Assembly: GCA_002092835.1 (NCBI GenBank)
Contig: LVWL01000020.1
Span: forward strand, 248,001-312,000
Origin: Campylobacter concisus
Lineage (GTDB): Bacteria > Campylobacterota > Campylobacteria > Campylobacterales > Campylobacteraceae
DNA length: 64,000 bases
Direction of reading: 5' to 3'
Part shown: piece by piece, positions 47,116 to 56,284 of the stretch
Numbering within the stretch: the first letter of the stretch is position 1
Layout: each line of letters opens with the position of its first letter
Position numbers and translations under genes: made by a program
The notes under the pieces: generated by a model
Databases searched by the model: none
Told to the model about the DNA's origin: nothing
What the model saw: only the letters and a program-made list of their open reading frames with translations

Positions 47116-48447
47116 TTGGTAAATTTAGAGCATATTAGAGAAAATATAATTTTAAAAAATGGCATTTATTATTTTGACTTTACAGCTTCAGGACTAGCTT
47201 ATAAACCTATCGAAGATGAGATGGCAAAAATACTCCAAACATACGCAAATACGCACTCTATCAGCTCATCAAACGCCTATAAAACCGCTCAAACTTATGA
47301 AGATTCAAGACGTGAATTAAAAAGCTTACTAGGACTTGATGATAGTTTTTATCTTTTTGCTTGTGGCAATGGAGCTACCGGCGCGATAAAGAAATTTCAA
47401 GAAATTTTAGGAATTTATGCACCGCCAGCATTAAAAAAAAGATATGCCCTAAAGCCAGATGAAAATTCTCCACTTGTGGTGCTTGGCCCTTATGAGCATC
47501 ATTCAAATGAGATAAGCTTTAGGCAAGCACTTTGTGAGGTTGAGCGTATCAGGCTTGATAAAAATGGAGGGATCGACTTTAATCATTTGGAGCAAATTTT
47601 AAGGATAAATGTCGGTCGTGAGATCATCGCAACTTTTAGTGTGGCTTCAAATGTGACGGGGGTTTTGAGCGACTACCGCAAAATTTACACTCTTATAAAA
47701 TCTTATGGTGGCATTGTGGCATTTGATGCTGCAAGCTTTAGTGCTTATGGAAATATTGATTGTGACTATTTCGATGCTCTTTTTTTATCTCCTCATAAAT
47801 TACTTGGTGGAGTTGGAAGTTGTGGGCTTCTTGCTATAAAAAAGATATTTGCAAACTCAGATGAGCCGACATTTGCTGGTGGTGGAACGGTAAGTTATGT
47901 TAGCAAAAACTACGCTATTTTTGTAAAAGATAGTGAGCAGCTAGAAGAGGCTGGCACTCCGCCTATTTTAGGACTTATAAGGGCAAATTTGGCTTATAGG
48001 CTAAGAAATGAGATAGGATTTGGGACAATATATGAAAACGAAAGCGAGCTTGGAGAGTATTTGGAAAAAAGACTAGCAGAAATTCCTGAGCTTACGTGCT
48101 ATCATCCAAATAACATAAAGCGTTTGCCGATATTTTCTTTTAACGTAACTGGTGTTTCGCCTTATGAATTAGCCAAAGTTTTAAGCAAAGAATATGGCAT
48201 TCAAACGCGTGCAGGATGTTCTTGCGCTGGGCCATATGGACATGATCTGCTTCATTTAAAAGAAGATGCACTTTTTACTCATAAGCCAGGCTGGGTAAGG
48301 GCTGGACTCCACTATACGCATACGCTAAAGGACGTGGATTATTTAGTAGATGCATTAAAAAGTAGCATTAAAAAGTATTCAAGTAGTTGGAAAGTTGATG
48401 ATCCTTTTAGTGTTGATAAAATTTCAGGTTGCAAAGGAGATAGATGA
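47116..48447 (+). CDS. Class-V aminotransferase (cysteine-desulfurase-like), copy 1
   Basis: This 443-residue PLP enzyme shows the class-V fold: YYFDFTASGLAYKPI at the start, GPYEHHSNEISFRQ in the cofactor site, the Asp in IVAFDAASFSAYG, the PLP lysine in FLSPHKLLGGVGS, and the cysteine loop QTRAGCSCAGPYGHD near residue 370. A Cys there suggests cysteine-desulfurase or related chemistry, but SufS/NifS roles are not proven. It starts at TTG 47116 (AAGGG seven bases upstream) and overlaps thiD by four bases. A close paralogue lies at 49858, on the other side of thiD-thiE. Confidence 0.82.
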   Translation: MVNLEHIRENIILKNGIYYFDFTASGLAYKPIEDEMAKILQTYANTHSISSSNAYKTAQTYEDSRRELKSLLGLDDSFYLFACGNGATGAIKKFQEILGIYAPPALKKRYALKPDENSPLVVLGPYEHHSNEISFRQALCEVERIRLDKNGGIDFNHLEQILRINVGREIIATFSVASNVTGVLSDYRKIYTLIKSYGGIVAFDAASFSAYGNIDCDYFDALFLSPHKLLGGVGSCGLLAIKKIFANSDEPTFAGGGTVSYVSKNYAIFVKDSEQLEEAGTPPILGLIRANLAYRLRNEIGFGTIYENESELGEYLEKRLAEIPELTCYHPNNIKRLPIFSFNVTGVSPYELAKVLSKEYGIQTRAGCSCAGPYGHDLLHLKEDALFTHKPGWVRAGLHYTHTLKDVDYLVDALKSSIKKYSSSWKVDDPFSVDKISGCKGDR

Positions 48448-49190
48448 AAAATATACTAATCATTGCAGGAAGTGATAGTATTGGTGGCGCTGGCGTGCAG
48501 GCTGATATTAAGACATGCGAGGCATTTTCTTGCTATGCAGCGACAGCCATTACAGCTCTTACAGCACAAAATACAAATGGTGTTAGCAATATCTTTGCTA
48601 CAAATATTACAAATCTAAATGAGCAGATCAAAATGGTAGACGAAGAGCTAAACATAGATGCCATAAAGGTTGGTATGCTTTTTAATAAAGAGCTTATATC
48701 TTGCGTTGGTTCTTGGCTTGAAAAATTTCATAAGCAAGGCATTAAAATAGTAATAGACCCAGTTTGCGTAGCAAAATCAGGCTCAAAGCTTCTTGAAGAT
48801 GACGCGATAGCAAGCTTAAAAGAGCTTTTTAAATTTGCAGACATTATCACGCCAAATATCGATGAAGCCAAAGTTTTGGAGCTTGATAGTAAAAATTTAC
48901 CTTGCGATATGATCTTAAAGCGAAGCACGGTTGCAGAAATTTGTGAAGATACTCTTTTTAAAAAAAATGGTGACGTGCTTAAATTTAAAGAGCCACTAAT
49001 AAAACCAGAGATCATTCACGGGGCTGGATGTAGCTTTGCGAGTGCGCTGGCCTGCTTGCTAGCAAATGGACACACAAAAGAAGAGGCTATAAAAGTAGCC
49101 AAAAGATACATTTTAAATGCTATTAAAAATGCAATTACGACAAAATTTGGCAAACGTCTACTAAATCATAAAGTTGGCATAAGTGATTGA
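48444..49190 (+). CDS. thiD: Hydroxymethylpyrimidine (phosphate) kinase
   Basis: ThiD phosphorylates HMP and then HMP-phosphate to supply the pyrimidine half of thiamine. The 248-residue ribokinase-fold protein has the substrate motif AGSDSIGGAGVQADIKT at its start, VVIDPV-type KIVIDPVCVAKSG, and the anion-hole/catalytic motif HGAGCSFASALA near residue 191. It overlaps both the aminotransferase gene and thiE. Confidence 0.93.
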   Translation: MKNILIIAGSDSIGGAGVQADIKTCEAFSCYAATAITALTAQNTNGVSNIFATNITNLNEQIKMVDEELNIDAIKVGMLFNKELISCVGSWLEKFHKQGIKIVIDPVCVAKSGSKLLEDDAIASLKELFKFADIITPNIDEAKVLELDSKNLPCDMILKRSTVAEICEDTLFKKNGDVLKFKEPLIKPEIIHGAGCSFASALACLLANGHTKEEAIKVAKRYILNAIKNAITTKFGKRLLNHKVGISD

Positions 49191-49788
49191 AATTTATGCG
49201 ATTAGCGACGATGTGTTGATGCCTGAAAATTTAGCCTTGCAATACACTAAAGAAATTTTAGAGTGTGGGGTGAAATTTTTTCAATTTCGCTCTAAAAAAA
49301 TACCCAAAGATGAGAGGCTAGCTAGTGAAATTTTCAACTTATGCGAAAAATTTGGAGCCAGATTTATCGTAAATGATGATATTTTATTTGCATCTCGTAT
49401 AGGGGCAAAGTCTGTGCACTTAGGAAAAGATGATGCAAGCATAAAAGAGGCGTTTGAAATTTTAGGGGATGATGCGTATGTTGGCGTTAGCTGCTATGAT
49501 AGCTTGGAGCTTGCTATTAAGGCAAAACAAAATGGTGCTAGCTATGTAGCTTTTGGAGCGATGTTTAAAAGCTCTACAAAGCCAAATGCGCCGCTTTGCA
49601 AGGCCCAAACCATATCACAAGCAAAAGAAATGGGAATGAATGTGTGTGTCATAGGAGGCATAAACTTTAGCAACATTGCAAGTGTCGCTAAAGTAAAGCC
49701 AGACATGGTCGCCTTAATATCTGCTATCTATAAAGATGGCACGATAAAGAAAAATATAGAAAATTTACAAAGAAATTTATTGCTGTAA
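49183..49788 (+). CDS. thiE: Thiamine-phosphate synthase
   Basis: ThiE joins HMP diphosphate and thiazole phosphate to give thiamine phosphate. The 201-residue TIM-barrel protein has the family residues KFFQFRSKK, RFIVNDDILFA, VHLGKDD, YVGVSCYDSLE, VAFGAMFKSSTKP and VIGGI. It starts at GTG 49183, overlapping thiD by eight bases. With thiD it forms the end of thiamine synthesis; dxs upstream supplies part of the thiazole carbon. Confidence 0.92.
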   Translation: MIEIYAISDDVLMPENLALQYTKEILECGVKFFQFRSKKIPKDERLASEIFNLCEKFGARFIVNDDILFASRIGAKSVHLGKDDASIKEAFEILGDDAYVGVSCYDSLELAIKAKQNGASYVAFGAMFKSSTKPNAPLCKAQTISQAKEMGMNVCVIGGINFSNIASVAKVKPDMVALISAIYKDGTIKKNIENLQRNLLL

Positions 49789-49857
49789 AAGACACTCGTT
49801 TTGCAAGATTTTTTATTAAAATTTAATTATAATCCCTGCTTTAAAAAAAGGAAAACA

Positions 49858-51135
49858 TTGCTAAATATCGATGAAGTAAGAAAAAATATCATTTTAAAAG
49901 AGGGTCTTTACTATTTTGACTACACAGCTTCAGGTCTTGCTTATAAACCCATCGAAGATGAAATTTTAAAATTTTTAAAAACCTACGCAAACACTCACTC
50001 AGATAGTAGTTCAAGCGCGTTGCTAACGCAAAAATACTATGAAAATGCAAGGGCTGAATTAAAAAGCTTATTAGGCCTTGACGATAGTTTTTATCTTATC
50101 GCGACTGGTCAAGGAGCAACGGCTGCGATAAAGAAATTTCAGGAGATAATGGGAATTTATATCTCACCAGCCACAAGAGCTTTGATCGGCGAAGCAAATT
50201 TAAGAAATTTAAACTTGCCATTAGCGATCATTGGCCCTTATGAGCATCACTCTGTTGAAGTTAGCCTAAGAGAAGGGCTTTGTGATATAAAACGTATAGA
50301 GCTTGATGAAAATAATGAGATAGATTATGCGATGCTTGAGAATACATTAAAGCAAAATGCAAAAAGAAAGATAATAGCTAGCTTTAGTGCTGCCTCAAAC
50401 GTCACTGGCGTTAAAACTGATTATAAAAAAATTTACTCGCTGATTAAAAAATATAATGGTATTTTGGCTCTTGATGTGGCCACTCTTAGTGCTTATGAAA
50501 ATGTTGATTGCAGATATTTTGACGCACTGTTTCTCTCGCCTCACAAACTACTTGGAGGAGTTGGGAGTTGTGGGCTTTTGGCTATCAAAAAAGAGCTTTG
50601 TAAAAATTTGCCTACATTTGCAGCAGGAGGCACAGTCAAGTACGTAAGCAGGACATCGCATATTTTTACTAATGAAGTTGAAAATTTAGAAGAGGGCGGC
50701 ACGCCACCGATAATGCAGCTAATGCGTGCAAATTTAGCCTACAAGCTAAGAAATGAGATCGGACTTAATAATATAAAAGTAGCTGAATGTGAGCTAGGCG
50801 AGATGTTTTGCAAAGAGCTAGAAAAAATAGATGAGGTGATAAATTATTGCCCTGAAAATTTAGACAGATTGCCCATTTTTGCATTTAATGTAAAAGGCAT
50901 TTCACCTTATGATTTTGCTACTAGTTTAAGTAGTGATTTTGGTATACAAACGCGTGCGGGCTGTGATTGTGCTGGGCCGTATGGACATGATTTGCTTAAT
51001 TTAAAAGATAATACCATTTTTGACGAAAAACCTGGCTGGGTACGTGTTAGCATTCACTACACACATACAAAAGAGGATATAAAATATCTTATAAATACCA
51101 TAAAATCTTGCATCAAAAAGCACAAAGAAGGATAG
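49858..51135 (+). CDS. Class-V aminotransferase (cysteine-desulfurase-like), copy 2
   Basis: A paralogue of the enzyme at 47116: the same YYFDYTASGLAYKPIEDE start, GPYEHHSVEVSLRE, ILALDVATLSAYE, the PLP lysine in FLSPHKLLGGVGS, and the loop QTRAGCDCAGPYGHD (Cys kept, Ser to Asp beside it). I choose TTG 49858, with AAGGA five bases upstream, because it aligns with copy 1; an earlier in-frame start would add 19 unmatched residues. Length 425 residues. The two copies differ throughout, so this is an old duplication or a second-gene acquisition, not a recent repeat. Confidence 0.8.
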   Translation: MLNIDEVRKNIILKEGLYYFDYTASGLAYKPIEDEILKFLKTYANTHSDSSSSALLTQKYYENARAELKSLLGLDDSFYLIATGQGATAAIKKFQEIMGIYISPATRALIGEANLRNLNLPLAIIGPYEHHSVEVSLREGLCDIKRIELDENNEIDYAMLENTLKQNAKRKIIASFSAASNVTGVKTDYKKIYSLIKKYNGILALDVATLSAYENVDCRYFDALFLSPHKLLGGVGSCGLLAIKKELCKNLPTFAAGGTVKYVSRTSHIFTNEVENLEEGGTPPIMQLMRANLAYKLRNEIGLNNIKVAECELGEMFCKELEKIDEVINYCPENLDRLPIFAFNVKGISPYDFATSLSSDFGIQTRAGCDCAGPYGHDLLNLKDNTIFDEKPGWVRVSIHYTHTKEDIKYLINTIKSCIKKHKEG

Positions 51136-51172
51136 AGCAAAAACTATATGCTTGATATTTGTGGAGAAAATT

Positions 51173-52279
51173 TTAGAAGTGAATTTTTATAAAGCTATAA
51201 GTTCTATCAAATCTAAAAGTTAGCAAATTTTGCAAAATTCCAAAAAGCACCATAAATGTAACAAAGCTGCTTCCGCCATAGCTAAAAAATGGTAGCGGCA
51301 CACCTACAACTGGTGCAAAACCGATCGTCATTGAGACATTTACACCCACATAAACGAAAATAAGTGCAGCAATCCCCGTGGTGGTAACTTGTGTAAAATA
51401 GTCGTTTTTTAGGCCGTAATTTAAACTTAAAAGATGTGTTATAAGCGCTCCATAAAGCCCCAGCAAAAGCAGCGCCCCATAAAAGCCAAAACGCTCGATA
51501 TTATAAGCAAAGATGAAGTCACTTGTGGCGATTGGCAAAAATTTAAAGTGCGTCTGCGTTGCCTCGTCCTTTGGCTTGCCTTTTAGCCCGCCGCTACCTA
51601 TGGCAATGATACTTTGCTTTACGTGATAGCTTGGCTCTTCGGCGATGAAGTCGTGGATCCTCTTTTTTTGATAATCATGCAAATTTTCATACAAAACCGG
51701 CGCCAAAAAGCCTATGGCAAGGATGATACATATCCAAATTTTCTTATTTACGCCGATTACAAAAAGGATGGTGTAGCCAACTATCAAAAGTATGAGCGCG
51801 GTGCCAAGATCTGGCTCTTTCATGATGAGCGCAAAAGGCAAAAGGATGTAAAAACTAAGCCTTAAAAAGTCTTTTAGCCCGTATCCATCGGCCTCTGGCG
51901 GGCGCTGCTTGACGAGATAGGCTAGCATCAGCAAAAAGGCTGGCTTCATGAGCTCTGAGGGCTGAAGCGTGAAGTGAACGAAGGGAATTTCCAGCCAACG
52001 CCTAGCTCCAAGCTTGCTAACGCCAAAGATATCAACGCTTAAAAGCAGCACGATGCAGATCCAGTAAAACATCGGAATGATCCAGTCTATGCGCCTAATA
52101 GGCAGCAAAAATGCTATGAAAAATGAGACAAATCCTATGCCAAAATATACAAGCTGTTTGTTTGCCAAAATGTCGTTTGCTTCGGAAACTAGGATGTATG
52201 AGATGGCTATGATTGGGATGATTAAAAACGGCTGAATAAAATCAAAATGTGTTAAAATACGCCGATCTAGTTTTATCAA
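51173..52279 (-). CDS. rodA: Rod-shape-determining peptidoglycan glycosyltransferase RodA
   Basis: RodA is the SEDS-family glycosyltransferase that polymerises lateral-wall peptidoglycan with PBP2. The 368-residue protein has about ten membrane segments and the SEDS signatures LGARRWLEIPFVHFTLQPSEL, KEPDLGTALILL and PVVGVPLPFFSYGGSS. It starts with TTG 52279 (AAGG upstream) and has its own promoter, divergent from the pseudouridine synthase gene. It is convergent with the second aminotransferase gene. Confidence 0.94.
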   Translation of the reverse strand: MIKLDRRILTHFDFIQPFLIIPIIAISYILVSEANDILANKQLVYFGIGFVSFFIAFLLPIRRIDWIIPMFYWICIVLLLSVDIFGVSKLGARRWLEIPFVHFTLQPSELMKPAFLLMLAYLVKQRPPEADGYGLKDFLRLSFYILLPFALIMKEPDLGTALILLIVGYTILFVIGVNKKIWICIILAIGFLAPVLYENLHDYQKKRIHDFIAEEPSYHVKQSIIAIGSGGLKGKPKDEATQTHFKFLPIATSDFIFAYNIERFGFYGALLLLGLYGALITHLLSLNYGLKNDYFTQVTTTGIAALIFVYVGVNVSMTIGFAPVVGVPLPFFSYGGSSFVTFMVLFGILQNLLTFRFDRTYSFIKIHF

Positions 52280-52305
52280 GAAGCAAACCTTAATTTTTGG
52301 GCTAG

Positions 52306-52311
52306 ATTATA
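52306..52311 (-). promoter_or_regulatory. Sigma-70 -10 box for rodA
   Basis: On the minus strand TATAAT lies 27 bases before the TTG start of rodA, in the short gap shared with the divergent pseudouridine synthase gene. Confidence 0.5.
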
Positions 52312-52331
52312 TCACAAACAAGGCTTTGATT

Positions 52332-53303
52332 TTGGTTAAATTTAATGTTTTAAACAGCTCAAGACTCGATGTTGCAGTGGCACAAGAGCTTCAAATTTCA
52401 CGTAATCAAGCTTTAAATTTGATAAAAGGTTCTCTTATAAACGTAAATTTAAAACCAGTTTCAAAACCAAGCTTTTTGTTAAGTGAAAACGATGAAATTT
52501 GCGTAAATTTCGCCCCAAAAAAAGAGGTGCAAAACGAGTATGAAGTAAATTTTGATATCCCAATTATCTACGAAGACGATGATCTAATAGTGCTAAACAA
52601 GCCACCTCAAATCGTCGTTCATCAAGCTCCAAGTGTAAAAGAGGCGACACTTGTTGAGTGGCTAAATAAAAAGGGATTTATGCTCTCAAATTTAAATGGC
52701 GACGTAAGAGCTGGCATCGTCCACCGCCTAGATAAGGGTACAAGTGGCGCTATCGTCATTGCTAAAAATAACTTCACCCACGCAAAACTAAGCGAGCAGC
52801 TAAGCGATAAGAGTATGGGGCGAATTTATCTAGCTCTCACCGATCTGCCGTTAAAAGAGGATGTCATCATCGAAAAGCCAATCGGCAGAAACCCAAACAA
52901 CCGCCTAAAAAAAGCGATCGTTGCGGACGCTAAATTTGCAAAAAGTGCCTTTGTAAATTTGCTAAGTGAAAATGGCATAAATTTAATAGCAGCAAAACTT
53001 TTTACAGGTAGGACTCATCAGATAAGAGTGCACCTATCTAGCATAAACCGCCATATTTTAGGCGATGATTTATACGGATTTAAGAGCCAAGGCGATAAAA
53101 TAAGCAGAGTTATGCTTCACGCTTATATGCTTTATTTTATCCATCCACGAACTGGCAAAAGGGTGGAATTTATCGCAAAAACGTATGATGACTTTAACCA
53201 AATAATTTACAAAAAAATTCCTAAGGAGATTTTTGATGAAAAAATTTGCCCTACGCATATTGACACCATTTTTAGCAGCTTTCTTGGCGGGATGCGGCTC
53301 TAG
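52332..53303 (+). CDS. RluD-family 23S rRNA pseudouridine synthase
   Basis: The protein has an N-terminal S4 RNA-binding domain (SRLDVAVAQELQISRNQAL) and the RluA/RluD catalytic domain with the invariant Asp in RAGIVHRLDKGTSG (about residue 132) and LFTGRTHQIRVHL. It converts uridines in 23S rRNA to pseudouridine; the exact site is not readable. TTG 52332 has better spacing from AAGG than TTG 52326. As read it overlaps flpA by 68 bases, unusually long. One more A in the A7 run at 53211-53217 would stop it at TAA just before flpA's ribosome-binding site, so a twelfth sequencing indel is likely. Confidence 0.9.
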   Translation: MVKFNVLNSSRLDVAVAQELQISRNQALNLIKGSLINVNLKPVSKPSFLLSENDEICVNFAPKKEVQNEYEVNFDIPIIYEDDDLIVLNKPPQIVVHQAPSVKEATLVEWLNKKGFMLSNLNGDVRAGIVHRLDKGTSGAIVIAKNNFTHAKLSEQLSDKSMGRIYLALTDLPLKEDVIIEKPIGRNPNNRLKKAIVADAKFAKSAFVNLLSENGINLIAAKLFTGRTHQIRVHLSSINRHILGDDLYGFKSQGDKISRVMLHAYMLYFIHPRTGKRVEFIAKTYDDFNQIIYKKIPKEIFDEKICPTHIDTIFSSFLGGMRL

Positions 53304-54442
53304 CGTACCGACTCAGCAAAGTGTGTCACTGCCTACGATTACAAGTTTAAAAACTATTTCAGATATGACAGAAGTTGGCTTCGAGTGGAATCCAGTGACC
53401 GATGAGAGCGTCGTTGGCTACTATCTTTACCGCTCAAATCCAAATGATGCAAACTCAAAAATGCAACTAGTTGCAAACATAAAAGACCGCTTTGCAACGC
53501 ACTATGTGGATCGTGATCTAGCTCCAGAGACAACTTACTCATACCAAATGAGAACCTACTCAAGTAATGCCATCTCTCAACCAGGCACGATCGCAACAGC
53601 AACCACAAAGCCACTGCTTGACTCAGTACCGTTTTCGCAAGCTATTACAGGGCTTCCAGGACGCGTGAAAGTGATTTGGAGACCACATCCTGATAGCACC
53701 GTGGCAAGCTATATCATTCAAAGAAGTGATGCAGAAGCTAATAAATTTAGCCAAATCGCAGAGGTAAATGGCAGACTAAACGCCGAGTATATCGATACTG
53801 AGGTAAAACCTGGTAAGTCTTATGAGTATAGAATTTTAGTTAAAACTTCTTCAGGCGTTGTTTCAAAACCAAGTCAAAACATAAGTGCAACGACAAAGGA
53901 GTTACCCTAAATCAGTAACAAACCTTAAGGCAACAAAAAATGCACCAAAAAAGATAATTTTAACTTGGGATTACGTGCCAGCTGAGGATTTTGCTTATTT
54001 TAAGGTTTATAGGACAGTGAGTAAAATTTTGCCTTACACATATCTGGCAAAAACGACTAGCAACACCTATGAAGATCTCATAAACACAAATGCGGCAACA
54101 AGGTATTACAGAGTCACAGCAGTCGATAAAGACGGCCTTGAGAGCTTAAAACAAGAAGAGCCAATCGTGGGGATAACACTTGGTGCGCCAAAGACTCCAA
54201 ATATTAGCGCTAGCTACGATGGTAGCGGAGTAAATGTAAATTGGAGTGCAGTTGATAGAGCTAGTTCGTACACTGTTTATAGAAGTGGCGCAAGTGAGAA
54301 AATTTTTAGTGGCATAGATGGTACTGGACTTAGAGATGATAGCGTGCAAAAAGGAGCTAGCTATTCTTACAGCGTCGTAGCTATCGATGAGTACGGCATC
54401 GCCTCTGATAAGTCATCAAAAGCGGAAGTTAGCATAAAATAA
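53236..54442 (+). CDS. flpA: Fibronectin type III lipoprotein FlpA (one-base frameshift)
   Basis: FlpA is a surface lipoprotein of Campylobacter that binds host fibronectin. It starts at ATG 53236 (AAGGAG seven bases upstream) with a lipoprotein signal ending in the lipobox LAGC. FN3 domains follow, each with a WxP or WDYVP strand and a YxYxVxA strand: FEWNPVTDESVVGYYLYR, VIWRPHPDS, ILTWDYVPAEDFAYFKVYR and VNWSAVDRASSYTVYR, so about four. The frame stops at 53910, where ACCCT has one C too many; dropping it reads KELPKSVTNLKA and gives 401 residues. It overlaps trmB as TAATG. Confidence 0.92.
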
Positions 54443-55629
54443 TGCCAAATTTCATAGCTTCGTCTTTAAAAGAGCTCTCATTTCCATTTGGTAATGACAA
54501 AGTCAAATTTCTTTGGCAGGCAAATGGGCGAAACGAGAGGCTTATCTACACAAAAAATGAAGAAGAGAGTTTTTTTCTAGTCGTAAAACCCGGTAAAAAT
54601 GGCATCGTCGTAAAAGGTGAAAAGCTTACAAAGCCAGCTAAAGTTGGTCTTTTGCAAGAGGCACTTGAGCTTTTTAAAGAGCAAAATTGCAATAATGTAA
54701 TCAGTCAAGCATTTGCCGTAAAAAAGACAAATTTGACTAAAAAAGTGAGTGAAATTTTAAGCCTTGAAGAATTTGTGCCAGCATTTTGCGAGCTAAAAGA
54801 TAAATTTAAAGAGATTTTCATCGAGATCGGCTTTGGTTCTGGTAGACACTTGCTTTATCAAGCTAAAAACAATCCAAATGCTTTGGTTATAGGCATTGAA
54901 GTCTATAAACCAAGTATCGAGCAAGTAGCAAAGTTAGCCAAGGCAAATGACCTAGAAAACGTGCGTCTAATAAACACTGACGCCAGACTTTTACTCTCTC
55001 TCGTTGGCTCAAATTTAGTTGATAGAGTCTTTTTGCATTTTCCAGTGCCTTGGGATAAGGCTGAGCATAGACGTGTGGTTTCGTCGGCGTTTGCGCTTGA
55101 GTGCGAGAGGATACTAAAAGTTGGTGGTAAATTTGAGCTAAGGAGTGATAGCAAGGAGTATTGCGACTTTAGTTTGAGTAAATTTTTAGAGCCCACAAAC
55201 TCAAAGATAGAGGCTTTTAAAAATAGAAATTTAGAAGTAACAAGCAAGTATGAAGATCGCTGGAGACGCCAAGATAAGGACATTTACGATGTCATTTATA
55301 CTTGTGAGGTTGAAAGTAGTGAGAGCGTTTTGGCTGGGGATTTTAGCTTTAAAGAAAAGACAAACGTAAAAAATATCATTAAAAATTTTAAAAATTTCAT
55401 CATCAAAAAAGAGGATCATTTTTTACATTTTGAGGAAATTTACACCATAAGTGGGGTTGAAATTTTGCTAAAAGTCGCCTTTGGAGCGTTTAACAAACCA
55501 GAGCAGTGTTTTATCAAAATAAGCGATGAGAAAAGCGAATATTTTATAAAAAAACCGATCTTAATACGTGAAAATTTAGCAGCACACGAGCTTTTAAAGG
55601 AGTATTTGGCTGATGCAAGAGATAATTAG
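54442..55629 (+). CDS. trmB: tRNA (guanine-N7-)-methyltransferase
   Basis: TrmB makes 7-methylguanosine at position 46 of tRNAs. The catalytic Rossmann domain lies at about 128-290, with EIFIEIGFGSGRHLLYQA, VIGIEVYKPS, the RVFLHFPVPWDKAEHRR motif and FELRSDSKEY. The 395-residue length includes extra N- and C-terminal regions typical of the Campylobacter form; the C-terminal 100 residues resemble no domain I know. It is tightly packed between flpA and ftsE. Confidence 0.92.
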   Translation: MPNFIASSLKELSFPFGNDKVKFLWQANGRNERLIYTKNEEESFFLVVKPGKNGIVVKGEKLTKPAKVGLLQEALELFKEQNCNNVISQAFAVKKTNLTKKVSEILSLEEFVPAFCELKDKFKEIFIEIGFGSGRHLLYQAKNNPNALVIGIEVYKPSIEQVAKLAKANDLENVRLINTDARLLLSLVGSNLVDRVFLHFPVPWDKAEHRRVVSSAFALECERILKVGGKFELRSDSKEYCDFSLSKFLEPTNSKIEAFKNRNLEVTSKYEDRWRRQDKDIYDVIYTCEVESSESVLAGDFSFKEKTNVKNIIKNFKNFIIKKEDHFLHFEEIYTISGVEILLKVAFGAFNKPEQCFIKISDEKSEYFIKKPILIRENLAAHELLKEYLADARDN

Positions 55630-56284
55630 TGCAAGAAATTTGAGCCTAGCTTATGAACGCGATGAAATCGTAATTAATAGCGTAAATTTAGATATTTATG
55701 CAAATGATTTTGTCTTTATCACAGGCAAGAGTGGAAGTGGAAAAAGCACGCTTTTAAAATCATTTTATGGAGAAATTTCACCCCTTGCTGGAGAGCTAAA
55801 TGTCTGCATGACACAAATGGATGACATCGACGATAAAAGACTTTGTGAGCTTAGGCAGCGAGTTGGCATTATATTTCAAAATTATCGTTTGATAAATGAA
55901 TGGAATGTCGAAAGAAACGTCATGTTGCCACTCATCATCAAAGGCATCAATCAAAATGTGAGTAAAAAGCAAGTAGCGAAGCTTTTAAAACATGTAAATA
56001 TGCTTCATAAAGCTGATAAATATCCAATGGAGCTAAGCGGTGGTGAGCAGCAAAGAGTAGCGATGGCAAGGGCTTTGGCTCACAATCCAAATTTGCTCTT
56101 ATGCGACGAGCCAACGGGAAATTTAGACGAATACTCAAGCGACGTAATCTGGTCGCTTCTAAAATCAGCCAGAGAATTTCTAGGCACAAGCGTCGTCGTG
56201 GTGACGCATCACATCCCATCGACGCTTCGCATCCCATACCGCCACTTCGTCATAGAAAATGGAGGCGTGCATGAGATCGCTTAA
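55613..56284 (+). CDS. ftsE: Cell-division ABC transporter ATP-binding protein FtsE
   Basis: The 223-residue ATPase has Walker A GKSGSGKST, the ABC signature LSGGEQQRVAMARAL and Walker B LLLCDEPTGNLD. FtsE with FtsX does not transport; it controls periplasmic wall hydrolysis at the division site. The C-terminal H-loop VVVVTHH is present. It overlaps trmB by 17 bases and ftsX by 14. Confidence 0.93.
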   Translation: MQEIISARNLSLAYERDEIVINSVNLDIYANDFVFITGKSGSGKSTLLKSFYGEISPLAGELNVCMTQMDDIDDKRLCELRQRVGIIFQNYRLINEWNVERNVMLPLIIKGINQNVSKKQVAKLLKHVNMLHKADKYPMELSGGEQQRVAMARALAHNPNLLLCDEPTGNLDEYSSDVIWSLLKSAREFLGTSVVVVTHHIPSTLRIPYRHFVIENGGVHEIA

